Source: Streptomyces cylindrosporus
GTDB lineage: Bacteria > Actinomycetota > Actinomycetes > Streptomycetales > Streptomycetaceae
DNA: 64,000 nucleotides
Reading direction: 5' to 3'
NCBI RefSeq assembly: GCF_022698165.1
Contig: NZ_JALDAY010000015.1
Span: 186,001 to 250,000, forward strand
Shown here: one piece after another, positions 41,551 through 48,653 of the stretch
Numbering within the stretch: position 1 is the first letter of the stretch
Layout of the letters: every line of letters begins with the position of its first letter
Notes under the pieces: model-generated
The model's input: the letters and a program-made list of their open reading frames with translations, nothing else
The model's database searches: none
Told to the model about the DNA's origin: nothing
Translations under genes and position numbers: made by a program

Positions 41551-42374
41551 CCAGCCACACGGCGCTGGCCGAGCGCATGAAACGCCACGAGGCCGCCCAC
41601 CGCAGCGTCCTCCCGCGCCGGACCTATACCCTGCTCCGCGTCGACGGCCGCTCGTTCCACAGCTACCTGCGTGGCGCGCAGAAGCCCTTCGACACCGAGT
41701 TCATGGCCGACATGGACGCGGTCGCCGAAGCCCTCTGCGGCGAGATCACCGGCAGCGTGTGCGCCTACACCCAGTCCGACGAGATCAGCGTGCTCGTCAC
41801 GGACTTCGCCGTTGAGAACACGGAGCCGTGGTTCGGAGGCGTCACCGCGAAGTGGCTCAGCCTCTCGGCAGCCCTCGCCACCGCGGTCCTCAACGAGCGC
41901 AGGCCCGGCGCCCGCGCGCTCTTCGACGCCCGCGTCTTCACCCTCTCCGACCCCGTCGAGGTCGCGAACTACCTCATCTGGCGCCAGCGCGACACCGTAC
42001 GCAACAGCATCGCCATGGCCGCCCAGGCCCACTTCTCCCACAAACGGCTCCAAGGCGTCTCCGCCGGTGGCATGCAGGAGCTGCTGTGGTCCGAGGCCGG
42101 CGTGAACTGGAACGACTACCCCGACGGAGCCAAGAGAGGACGGATCACGGTCCGCAAGTCCGGTCAACGGCTGGTCACTTACACGGACAAGCGCACCCAG
42201 CAGCGCAACGCGACGATGGCCCTGCGCTCCTGGTGGGAGACCAGCCCGGCCCCGCGCTTCACGACCGAACCCGGCAGCTGGCTCAGCCAGACGATCCCGC
42301 AACTCCCCACCCTCCAGGCAGCCCCGCTCGACACCACCTCGGCACCACGTCCGGAAGGAGTCCCCGCCCCGTGA
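41535..42374 (+). CDS. Thg1-like 3'-5' RNA polymerase
   Basis: 279 residues, GTG 41535 with AAGGGAG 7 nt upstream (ATG 41547 also possible). Family motifs: YTLLRVDGRSFHSYLRG with metal-binding Asp37; VCAYTQSDEISVLVTDF with Asp82; FDARVFTLSDPVEVANYLIW then RQRDTVRNSIAMAAQAHF; HKRLQGVSAGGMQELLW. Full-length, with both catalytic carboxylates. Eukaryotic Thg1 adds G-1 to tRNA-His; bacterial and archaeal Thg1-like proteins rebuild truncated tRNA 5' ends in the 3'-5' direction. Near an RNA ligase and a Ro60/Y RNA set, so tRNA or RNA repair is the likely job. Confidence 0.9.
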   Translation: MPQRMTSHTALAERMKRHEAAHRSVLPRRTYTLLRVDGRSFHSYLRGAQKPFDTEFMADMDAVAEALCGEITGSVCAYTQSDEISVLVTDFAVENTEPWFGGVTAKWLSLSAALATAVLNERRPGARALFDARVFTLSDPVEVANYLIWRQRDTVRNSIAMAAQAHFSHKRLQGVSAGGMQELLWSEAGVNWNDYPDGAKRGRITVRKSGQRLVTYTDKRTQQRNATMALRSWWETSPAPRFTTEPGSWLSQTIPQLPTLQAAPLDTTSAPRPEGVPAP

Positions 42375-43030
42375 CCACCAGCCGACCGCTCGACGGCCTC
42401 GAGGACCAGCTCCGCACCGAGGTGCACATCGCGCTCACCACCTCGCGCATCACCCAGGCCGCGGCCGCCAAGGAACTCGGCCTGAGCGAGAAACACGTCA
42501 GCCAACTCCTCACCGGTCTCGCCCCGATGAGCCTCCGGCGCGCCCAGCAGTTCCTCCGGCTGTGCGGCCTCACGCTCACGCTCGCCATCAACGCCCACCC
42601 GGCCGACGGACACCCCGCCCGGACACACGGGCGGACAGAAACCATGACCACAATCAGGAACCAGCAGGTCAACCCAGCTGCCAGGGAGGACACTCCCGCG
42701 GACAGCAGGCCGGCCATCGGTGAACCCGTACAAGCCACGGCTGACGCCTGGGTACGGCGCGGCGACGGTACCTGGGCACTGCCCTTCGGCGACGGCGTGC
42801 TCGAGGTGCCCGCCGCGGTCACTCCCGATGAGCGGGCCCAGCTGGCTGCAGCGCTGGCGTCCGCCATCCGCCCCGGCGACGAAGCCGCCGCCCTCAAGCG
42901 CGTCCTCGAGCTGAACCGCCGTTGGACGCAAGCCGGACCGCCTCCCCTCGGTACGTCCGTGTCCCGCTGGTGGGACGCCCGACTGATCGAACTCCACCAA
43001 GCCCTCCGCCGCGCCCCTCAGGAGAAGTAG
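42371..43030 (+). CDS. HTH protein
   Basis: 219 residues. XRE-like HTH at about 14-60 (LRTEVHIALTTSRITQAAAA, KELGLSEKHVSQLLTGLAPM, SLRRAQQFLRLCGLTLTLAI). Second half (VRRGDGTWALPFGDGVLEVP, RAQLAAALASAIRPGDEAAA) is a separate domain; an internal ATG at 42644 could start it alone. Overlaps the Thg1-like gene by 4 bp. Confidence 0.6.
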   Translation: MTTSRPLDGLEDQLRTEVHIALTTSRITQAAAAKELGLSEKHVSQLLTGLAPMSLRRAQQFLRLCGLTLTLAINAHPADGHPARTHGRTETMTTIRNQQVNPAAREDTPADSRPAIGEPVQATADAWVRRGDGTWALPFGDGVLEVPAAVTPDERAQLAAALASAIRPGDEAAALKRVLELNRRWTQAGPPPLGTSVSRWWDARLIELHQALRRAPQEK

Positions 43031-43033
43031 CCC

Positions 43034-43159
43034 GTGCACTTCCTCGTACTCCTCGGCGCGTCCGTCGCGCTGTTCCTCGCCCTTCCGTGGCTCGTCATCC
43101 CCTTCAACAAGTACTGCGACGCCGTCAACCGCTTCATGGCCAAGCGGAAGAAGGGCTGA
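43034..43159 (+). CDS. 41-residue membrane peptide
   Basis: GTG 43034, encoding HFLVLLGASVALFLALPWLV then IPFNKYCDAVNRFMAKRKKG. One strong membrane segment and a basic tail. Fits tightly between two genes (3-bp gaps), consistent with a real small gene. Function unknown. Confidence 0.55.
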   Translation: MHFLVLLGASVALFLALPWLVIPFNKYCDAVNRFMAKRKKG

Positions 43160-43162
43160 TCC

Positions 43163-44869
43163 ATGGCCGACACGATCCGCGCCCCGTGGACGTCAGAGCA
43201 GGTCGACGCCCTCAACGCATTCCAGGAGCGGGGCGGCATGCACCCGTTCACCTGCGGTGGCGAACACACGCCAGGCTCGCCCGTCCTCGTAGCCCGCGAA
43301 GACGGCTGGCACTGCTCCGACCCGTACGACGAGGGCTGCGGCTTCACTCAGGACTGGGCCCACGCCTTCATGGCAAACCCGGACGAGTGGCCCACACCGT
43401 TCACGGGTCGCGCGCTCACCGACGAAGAGATGACGGCCCTCCGCACTGCCAACCTCCCTGCCGGCACCCGCATCACCCGCGCCGTGGTCGACGAGGCCGT
43501 ACGTCAGGCCGCCGCCGCAGAGGGCAGGACGGAACAGGCCGAGACCGGACATGGGGAACAACAGCCCGCTGCCCCGGCCGTCGAAGCTGAGCAACACGAG
43601 TACGTGGCCGCTGTCGAATGCGCCATCGGCCTCACCATCGACTGCGGTGGCACCCCTGGCGTCCATCGCGTACGCGACGCCGTCCTCGCCGTACGCGACC
43701 CCGAGATGGACCGGCTCCGCAGCGAGGTACAGCGTCTCGGGGACTGGTGCCGGGCCGTCAGCGACCGCGCTGCGACCGCCGAGGCCGACCGGGACCGCTA
43801 CCACGATGAACTCGCCGTCAACGAGGCCGACCGCATCGCCACCCTCAACCGCGCCAACCAATACGACCGTCTCCTCGCCGAGGCCCATCAGGTCATCAGC
43901 GTGCAGAAAGACCTCATCGGTGCCGAACGCCGGATCGTCGCTACTGCCCTCGAACACCGCGAGAACGAGCGCGTGAAGGCCAACGAGTGCGGGGACTGCG
44001 GTCGGGACCACATGGCCGAACTGGACAAGGAGATCGCCGCTGCCGACCAGGCCTACGGCCAGCTCTTCCCGCCCACCACCGACGGCCCCGCTCGCCGCCC
44101 CGGCCAGCTGCCCGACACAGCCGAGCGCACCCCACGCCAGCGCGCTTACAAGGCTGTGAGCACCTACCTTGAGAGCCTCGGCGACCGCCTCCCGACCACG
44201 AAGGCCGCCCGCACCGCTCAGGTGTGGCTCGTGGCGAACGCCGTCCTCGAAGCCGCCGCCCCGTCCCGCCTCCGCGATGAGGACGAGGCGGACGATTCAC
44301 GGCCGCAGGGCACGGCTCTCGTCCACCTCGCGGCCGAGCCGCAGGTCAACGAGGCGGACTCGGCGGGTGAAGATCAGCCTGCACCGGACGCGTGCCGCCC
44401 GGTCGAGGTCGGCGGCGAGACCATCCGCGTCCGCGGCGGCGGCGAGCTCACCAAGGAGGGACAGGCCGCGCTCGCCGAGGTGGTCCGGGCCGGGAAACGG
44501 AGGATGGCCGAAGAAGCCCTGACGACCGACAAGTCTGTACTGCGCCGGCACATCGCCGAAGCCCTGTACGCAGCCGATCACCCCGAGGGCCGGGGTTTCC
44601 GCGCCCTCGAACAGGACGTCAAGGAGCGGTACGGGAAGCGGGCGGACGCCGTGCTTGCCGTCGTCCTCCCACACGGCAAGATCCTCGGCAGCCTGCTCCG
44701 AGACTCCGAGGCCCAACTCGCCGAGACCCGCGCTGTGCTCGAGGAGGTGCTGCGCCACTTCGTTCACAAGGGGCACCCCGGGGAGTCGTGCCTCTCCTCC
44801 GGCTGGATCCGCCTGAACACCGTCGAACGCTGGCGCACTTTCCTGCACCCGAAGGAACCCACCCGGTGA
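43163..44869 (+). CDS. Large hypothetical protein with coiled coil
   Basis: 568 residues. N-terminal Cys/His domain to about 80 (GGMHPFTCGGEHTPGSPVLV, WHCSDPYDEGCGFTQDWAHA), coiled-coil middle (VQRLGDWCRAVSDRAATAEA), a knuckle CGDCGRDHMAELDKEI, and a C-terminal region (EGRGFRALEQDVKERYGKRA, HKGHPGESCLSSGWIRLNTV). Looks like a scaffold or nucleic-acid-associated protein. Not recognised. Confidence 0.6.
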   Translation: MADTIRAPWTSEQVDALNAFQERGGMHPFTCGGEHTPGSPVLVAREDGWHCSDPYDEGCGFTQDWAHAFMANPDEWPTPFTGRALTDEEMTALRTANLPAGTRITRAVVDEAVRQAAAAEGRTEQAETGHGEQQPAAPAVEAEQHEYVAAVECAIGLTIDCGGTPGVHRVRDAVLAVRDPEMDRLRSEVQRLGDWCRAVSDRAATAEADRDRYHDELAVNEADRIATLNRANQYDRLLAEAHQVISVQKDLIGAERRIVATALEHRENERVKANECGDCGRDHMAELDKEIAAADQAYGQLFPPTTDGPARRPGQLPDTAERTPRQRAYKAVSTYLESLGDRLPTTKAARTAQVWLVANAVLEAAAPSRLRDEDEADDSRPQGTALVHLAAEPQVNEADSAGEDQPAPDACRPVEVGGETIRVRGGGELTKEGQAALAEVVRAGKRRMAEEALTTDKSVLRRHIAEALYAADHPEGRGFRALEQDVKERYGKRADAVLAVVLPHGKILGSLLRDSEAQLAETRAVLEEVLRHFVHKGHPGESCLSSGWIRLNTVERWRTFLHPKEPTR

Positions 44870-45027
44870 GCGGCGCCGCGCTCGATCAGGACCTGGAGGA
44901 AGCCCGCCGTCGTGTCAGCGAATCCACGCGGCGGGCGATCCAGACCGTGCTGCGGCGCCTCGTCCGAAAGGCGTCGCAGTCCCCGAGCCGGATCTGCATC
45001 GGCGATTCGGCAACCAAGGAGCAGTGA
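44866..45027 (+). CDS. Small basic helical protein
   Basis: 53 residues from GTG 44866 (GTGA overlap). LDQDLEEARRRVSESTRRAI, QTVLRRLVRKASQSPSRICI: a basic amphipathic helix. Could bind nucleic acid. Function unknown. Confidence 0.5.
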   Translation: MSGAALDQDLEEARRRVSESTRRAIQTVLRRLVRKASQSPSRICIGDSATKEQ

Positions 45028-45033
45028 CCAAGC

Positions 45034-46215
45034 ATGACCCTCGCTATCGACTTCGACGGCGTCATCCACGCCTACAGCAAGGGCTGGCACGACGGCACCA
45101 TCTACGACCCGCCCCTCCCCGGAGCCATCGACGGACTGCACCAACTCCTGCAGCTGGACGCGGTGTTCATCCACACCACCCGCGAACCTGAGCAGATCAT
45201 GCCCTGGCTCGAGCAGCACGGCTTCAACGTCACCATCGACGAACGATGCGGCACCTGCCTCGGCGCCAGCGGCGACCAGGCCGTCGACCTCGACGACCGG
45301 CCAACCCAGCCCGCGCGGCAGTGCGACGACTGCCAAGGCTCCGGCGAGCTCCTCTTCTGGAACCTGCGCGGCCAGCTCCTCGTGACCAACCGCAAGCTCC
45401 CCGCCACGGTGTATCTCGATGACCGCGCGGTCCGCTTCGAGAGCTGGGCCCACGCCCTCACCACCATCACCAACCTCGTACGAGACCAGACCGCCGTACC
45501 GCGGCTCCTCGACTGCGGCTGGTGCTACGAAGAGCAAGGCGAGGAGGTCCACCCCCACCCCGAATGCCCCATCGGCTATACCACGCCCCCGGGACAAGGC
45601 CCCGGTGCCGCTCAAGCGGCGGCCATGGACACCTTCGTCCCCAACGGATACACCGCGGTGCTCGCCGACGCCCACCCCGGCCATCCCCACACCATTCCGC
45701 ACGTCATCGACTTCACCGGCTACGCCTTCGGCGACCCGGACCACCAACGCGCCCGCCGCCTCATCGTCCACCCCTCCCTCGCCGCCGACCTCGCGAAAGA
45801 CCTCACCGACCTCGCCCCAGACGGACCACAGCACGTCGCCGACGTGCAGGGCCGCTGCCCGGCCTGCCGCTGGCGATCTCTGTTCGTTGGCGACGGTGGC
45901 CACATCACCTGCTCACGTCTCGAATGCCCCACCCCCGAGGCCGCCGACCAACTCCTCCACGGCGAACGCATCACCGCCGGCACACCCCTCGTCTGCACCG
46001 ACGAACGCCACGCCGCCAAAGTCACCGCCCTCGAGGGCGAGCGAGACCAGCTCGCCACCGCCCTCCGCGAGGTCCTCGACGCGTTCACCACGCTGCGCCG
46101 CGTCAACGGCGAGACCGTCGGCCACATCGCCGAACACCCGATCCACCCCGACGACATGACCCGCTGGCGCACCGCCCTCAACCCCACAACCCCCGAAGGA
46201 GGGGCAAGCACGTGA
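45034..46215 (+). CDS. HAD-superfamily phosphatase with zinc-ribbon insert
   Basis: 393 residues. HAD motifs: I TLAIDFDGVIHAYS (nucleophile Asp6, Asp8), II AVFIHTTREPEQI, III VTNRKLPATV (Lys), IV VYLDDRAVRFESW (DD). A zinc ribbon is inserted about 75-105 (CGTCLGASGD, CDDCQGSGELL). The C-terminal half has a second ribbon (GRCPACRWRSLFVGDGGHIT, CSRLECPTPEAADQLL) resembling DUF6085. Small HAD enzymes on phages often trim phosphates from RNA ends; with the ligase and Thg1-like genes this would suit end healing, but the substrate is unproven. Confidence 0.7.
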   Translation: MTLAIDFDGVIHAYSKGWHDGTIYDPPLPGAIDGLHQLLQLDAVFIHTTREPEQIMPWLEQHGFNVTIDERCGTCLGASGDQAVDLDDRPTQPARQCDDCQGSGELLFWNLRGQLLVTNRKLPATVYLDDRAVRFESWAHALTTITNLVRDQTAVPRLLDCGWCYEEQGEEVHPHPECPIGYTTPPGQGPGAAQAAAMDTFVPNGYTAVLADAHPGHPHTIPHVIDFTGYAFGDPDHQRARRLIVHPSLAADLAKDLTDLAPDGPQHVADVQGRCPACRWRSLFVGDGGHITCSRLECPTPEAADQLLHGERITAGTPLVCTDERHAAKVTALEGERDQLATALREVLDAFTTLRRVNGETVGHIAEHPIHPDDMTRWRTALNPTTPEGGAST

Positions 46216-46418
46216 CCCCCAACTCGCCGGCTGCCGTCGATGCTCTCCTCGACGCCTACGCCGCCCGCGGCACCACCATCCAACTCGTACGCAGCGTCGA
46301 ACAGGAGTGGGCCAGGAAGGCGCTCCCGCACTCCGAAGCGCACCGCATGCTCGGCGACTTGCGTACCGCCCTCGACGGCACCGAGCAGCCCACCACCGAC
46401 ACCACGAACGAGGCCTGA
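46212..46418 (+). CDS. Small helical protein
   Basis: 68 residues from GTG 46212. AVDALLDAYAARGTTIQLVR, EQEWARKALPHSEAHRMLGD. Overlaps the HAD gene by 4 bp. Function unknown. Confidence 0.5.
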   Translation: MTPNSPAAVDALLDAYAARGTTIQLVRSVEQEWARKALPHSEAHRMLGDLRTALDGTEQPTTDTTNEA

Positions 46419-46420
46419 CC

Positions 46421-46639
46421 ATGGGATGGGGCAGCGCAGGCAGCAAGTTCATCGACCCCGTGGCCCGTGCCCTGCAAGAGGCCGGCGCGAGCGACGAACT
46501 GAAGGAGAAGACCCTCACCCCGATGATCGCAAACCTCCAAGAGGAGGACTGGGACACGGAGCTGGACTCACTTCAGCTGTTCCTAGACGACCCGGGCGTG
46601 GTCCGGGCGTTCGCGAACAACGGGATCACGTGGGACTGA
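46421..46639 (+). CDS. Small acidic protein
   Basis: 72 residues. MGWGSAGSKFIDPVARALQE, EKTLTPMIANLQEEDWDTEL, SLQLFLDDPGVVRAFANNGI. This MGWGS...F.P....L start is common in small Streptomyces proteins of unknown function. Starts 2 bp after the previous stop. Confidence 0.6.
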   Translation: MGWGSAGSKFIDPVARALQEAGASDELKEKTLTPMIANLQEEDWDTELDSLQLFLDDPGVVRAFANNGITWD

Positions 46640-46708
46640 TCGGGAACCGCCCGCGTTGTCCCATGCGTCCCCGCGTGTACCACCAGCACGACCCGACCAA
46701 GGAGCACC

Positions 46709-46885
46709 ATGTCCGACCAGACCCCTTCTCCCAGCGCCGCAGTGAAGGCAGTCCTCTACGACGCCATCACCGAAGCCGTCGCCGACCTGCGTAAGAACGC
46801 AGGGGCAGCAGCGCAGACCGAGGGGCTGAAGAACCTCGCCGAGGCGTATGCCTGGCTGACTTACCCGAACCAGCAGCACGGCTGA
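46709..46885 (+). CDS. Small hypothetical protein
   Basis: 58 residues, ATG 46709 after AAGGAGCACC. AAVKAVLYDAITEAVADLRK then GAAAQTEGLKNLAEAYAWLT. Good ribosome site and codon use support a real gene. Function unknown. Confidence 0.55.
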   Translation: MSDQTPSPSAAVKAVLYDAITEAVADLRKNAGAAAQTEGLKNLAEAYAWLTYPNQQHG

Positions 46886-46896
46886 CGACGCAGACA

Positions 46897-46940
46897 GACG
46901 CCCCGTCACCCCGTCACGACGACGGCGGAGGCGGGGCGTC
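46897..46940 (+). terminator. GC-rich inverted repeat
   Basis: GACGCCCCG and its complement (46932-46940) flank a 26-nt interior, between the 58-residue gene and the next. Possible terminator or attenuator; no T-run. Confidence 0.4.
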
Positions 46941-46973
46941 GCCATGCGCCCTACCCGCGCCCAGGATGCCCCC

Positions 46974-47213
46974 ATGGCCACCGTCGAGATCAGCCTCCAC
47001 GGCCGCATCACCTCGGGCCCCGACGAGGACAACCCCGCCTGGACGCTGCGCTGCTCGACGTGCGGCGCCACCCCCGCCCACACCATCCGAGGCGACCTCG
47101 GTGACGAAACGGTGCCCGTCACCCTCACCTGCGTGAACGGGCACGAGGTGCCCACCCCCGACTGGCTGGACGCTCGCGAGCTCCTGTTCACCATCGCCAT
47201 GCGGGCTGAATAG
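46974..47213 (+). CDS. Small zinc-type protein
   Basis: 79 residues from ATG 46974. MATVEISLHGRITSGPDEDN, WTLRCSTCGATPAHTIRGDL, TLTCVNGHEVPTPDWLDAR: CxxC plus C-x2-H gives a treble-clef-like zinc site. Function unknown. Confidence 0.55.
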   Translation: MATVEISLHGRITSGPDEDNPAWTLRCSTCGATPAHTIRGDLGDETVPVTLTCVNGHEVPTPDWLDARELLFTIAMRAE

Positions 47214-47318
47214 CGGAGTCCCGCAACGACGGACAAGACGGGGCGTCGTTGTACCTGGCGTCGGCCCCTCACGCGACCGGCGCCACCCAGGGCACGCAGA
47301 TCAGGAAGGGAACGACCC

Positions 47319-47462
47319 GTGCGCATCACCCGGCTTACGCCCGAACAGGCCCGCGCCGCCGGGCACATGCTCCAGCGCGCTCTCGACTACCTCCGCAGAC
47401 TCAGGGACCAGCTCTGTGCAGCGGCTCTCCGCGTCCTCGATGCCCTCCGCCGCGTCGCCTGA
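47319..47462 (+). CDS. Small amphipathic-helix protein
   Basis: 47 residues, GTG 47319 after AGGAAGGG. RITRLTPEQARAAGHMLQRA, LDYLRRLRDQLCAAALRVLD: one long amphipathic helix. Function unknown. Confidence 0.45.
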   Translation: MRITRLTPEQARAAGHMLQRALDYLRRLRDQLCAAALRVLDALRRVA

Positions 47463-47545
47463 CAGGCCCGGGTACTCCAGCCCGTACTCACCCGGCCGCC
47501 CCGGCCCGCTTGGGCGAGCCCCTACGGGCCTGCGCCGACGCGGCG

Positions 47546-47818
47546 ATGAGCCGCTGCGACTTCACCGACCTCGAGCCGTCCATGTGCGCGCACTGCCGCC
47601 CAGCACCGTCGGCCCTGACCAACCGGCGATCGCGCCGGGCGCCAGCCAACTCGACGACCAGGAGCACCGCGCGCACCCGCCCTTGGTTCACCGCACCGCG
47701 CCCCGGGACCTGCGCTGCCTGCCTCCGCCCGTACACCGCTGGCACGCAGATCCGCCTCGAGGTCCCCGCGGGCTGGCGCGCCACCTGCTGCCCAGACCTC
47801 ACACGCCCGACCGAGTAA
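47546..47818 (+). CDS. Small multi-Cys protein
   Basis: 90 residues from ATG 47546. SRCDFTDLEPSMCAHCRPAP and TCAACLRPYTAGTQIRLEVP, WRATCCPDLTRPTE. Two zinc-knuckle-like parts; the CAAC--PY--G--I pattern is frequent in phage zinc proteins. Last gene before the Y RNA region. Confidence 0.5.
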   Translation: MSRCDFTDLEPSMCAHCRPAPSALTNRRSRRAPANSTTRSTARTRPWFTAPRPGTCAACLRPYTAGTQIRLEVPAGWRATCCPDLTRPTE

Positions 47819-48091
47819 TCCAGACGGGCGTCGGTGTTGCTGCCCTCGACGGTGGCGCGCATGGTCGACAGTAGGCCCACGGCAAGACACGTACGCCAGT
47901 GCCGGACGCGGTCAAGGTCTCTTGGGGCCCGTGTAGGAAGTCCTCGCCGCCGGTGGCGGGAACGACCGAGGGCGGCACGCGACGCCCGAACCTTGAGGTC
48001 AAGGGTCACAGACTCCGCGTGACGGCAGGACGCGCACGCCCAACCGGGAGGTCACACTCCAGTCGGCGAAGGCCCACGGGGCCCGCGTACC

Positions 48092-48118
48092 GAACGCCCC
48101 TCCCCGCGAGGGGCGTTC
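48092..48118 (+). terminator. Terminator isolating the Y RNA/Ro60 unit
   Basis: GAACGCCCCTC, 5-nt loop, GAGGGGCGTTC: an 11-bp perfect stem followed by CGGTTTCC. Ends transcription of the early genes so that the RNAs have their own promoter. Confidence 0.75.
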
Positions 48119-48177
48119 CGGTTTCCAGAGCCGCCCGACCGCCCGCGCCCGCTTTGGGCCAGCAGGGGCAATTTGCG

Positions 48178-48214
48178 TTGTACGAGACGTAATCGCTCCG
48201 CTACGGTGAGCTCC
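48178..48214 (+). promoter_or_regulatory. Promoter for the Y RNA/Ro60 unit
   Basis: TTGTAC at 48178-48183 and TACGGT at 48202-48207, 18 bp apart, would place the start at about 48214, exactly at the base of the first Y RNA stem (48215). Read by eye; the agreement with the RNA 5' end is the main support. Confidence 0.5.
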
Positions 48215-48353
48215 GCCCAGGTGCGCAGGCAACGGTTACTTCATTTGGGATGACGAGGTCGCGGGTTCAAATCCCGCCCGGACAACATCGTTTGGCCGGT
48301 GGCTCAGTTTGGCAGAGCGCGTACGTGTCCGTCGCCGACCTTGATCTCTGGGC
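48215..48353 (+). ncRNA. Y RNA-like gene 1 (YrlA type, permuted tRNA-like module)
   Basis: 139 nt. Base stem GCCCA (48215-48219) with TGGGC (48349-48353). The Ro60-type stem has 5' GGTG-CGC-AGG (48220-48229) against 3' CCTT-GATC-TC (48339-48348). Inside: T-arm GCGGG-TTCAAAT-CCCGC at 48261-48277; an acceptor-like hairpin (CCGGACAA with TTGGCCGG, one mismatch); then D-arm GCTC-AGTTTGGCA-GAGC at 48302-48318. The T-arm precedes the D-arm, so the tRNA mimic is circularly permuted, as in bacterial YrlA RNAs whose 3' module imitates tRNA. Confidence 0.75.
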
Positions 48354-48374
48354 AACAACTTCAGACTTCTGCAC

Positions 48375-48441
48375 CTCCCGGTGCGCAGGCCGCGGCTACT
48401 TCATTGCATGGAACCGCCGCAGCCGTCCTTGATCTCGGGAG
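48375..48441 (+). ncRNA. Y RNA-like gene 2, minimal form without tRNA-like module
   Basis: 67 nt. CTCCC (48375-48379) pairs with GGGAG (48437-48441). The Ro60-type stem is as in gene 1: GGTG-CGC-AGG (48380-48389) and CCTT-GATC-TC (48427-48436). An inner CGGCT/AGCCG pairing closes a short loop starting ACTTCATT. No T-arm or D-arm: it keeps the protein-binding stem only. Could be a decoy, a scaffold or a decayed copy. Confidence 0.65.
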
Positions 48442-48453
48442 GCTCAAGCATCG

Positions 48454-48614
48454 GGGGCGCCCGGTGCGCAGGCAGGTGGTACTTCCACTGTTAATGGGGT
48501 GGTCGCGGGTTCGAATCCCGCCCGTTGCCGTTGACGACCGCAAGGTCCGAGGCTCGGTAGCTCAGCGGCCCAGAGCGCCTTGTCCCATCCGCCGACCTTG
48601 ACCTCGGGCGCCCC
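48454..48614 (+). ncRNA. Y RNA-like gene 3 (YrlA type, permuted tRNA-like module)
   Basis: 161 nt. A 9-bp base stem GGGGCGCCC (48454-48462) with GGGCGCCCC (48606-48614). Ro60-type stem GGTG-CGC-AGG (48463-48472) with CCTT-GACC-TC (48596-48605). T-arm GCGGG-TTCGAAT-CCCGC at 48505-48521, then an acceptor-like hairpin capped by GACC-GCAA-GGTC (GNRA tetraloop), then D-arm GCTC-AGCGGCCCA-GAGC at 48560-48576. Same permuted order as gene 1. Ends 40 bp before the Ro60 start codon. Confidence 0.78.
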
Positions 48615-48653
48615 GACCGCTTGCGCTTCCCCTCCACAGCGAGGGGCTTCTAC

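Larger units (their letters stand above)
47819..48214. other. Non-coding region before the Y RNA genes
   Basis: About 395 bp with no supported gene. It holds a strong hairpin at 48092-48118 and a promoter-like pair next to the first Y RNA-like gene. An inverted CCTTGA-GG-TCAAGG element near 47993-48006 echoes the CCTTGACC strand of the Y RNA stems, but I could not build a full Y RNA there. Confidence 0.5.

Noticed and set aside
47249..48214. Small reading frames over the region before the Y RNAs
   Set aside because: Apart from the gene at 47546 they lack ribosome sites and coding-like composition, and the region contains a terminator and promoter instead.
48250..48580. Ordinary tRNA genes
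   Set aside because: T-arm and D-arm sequences are present but in reversed order, with no anticodon arm between D- and T-arm of the same unit, and each set is enclosed by a Ro60-type stem. Y RNA-like folding explains them better.
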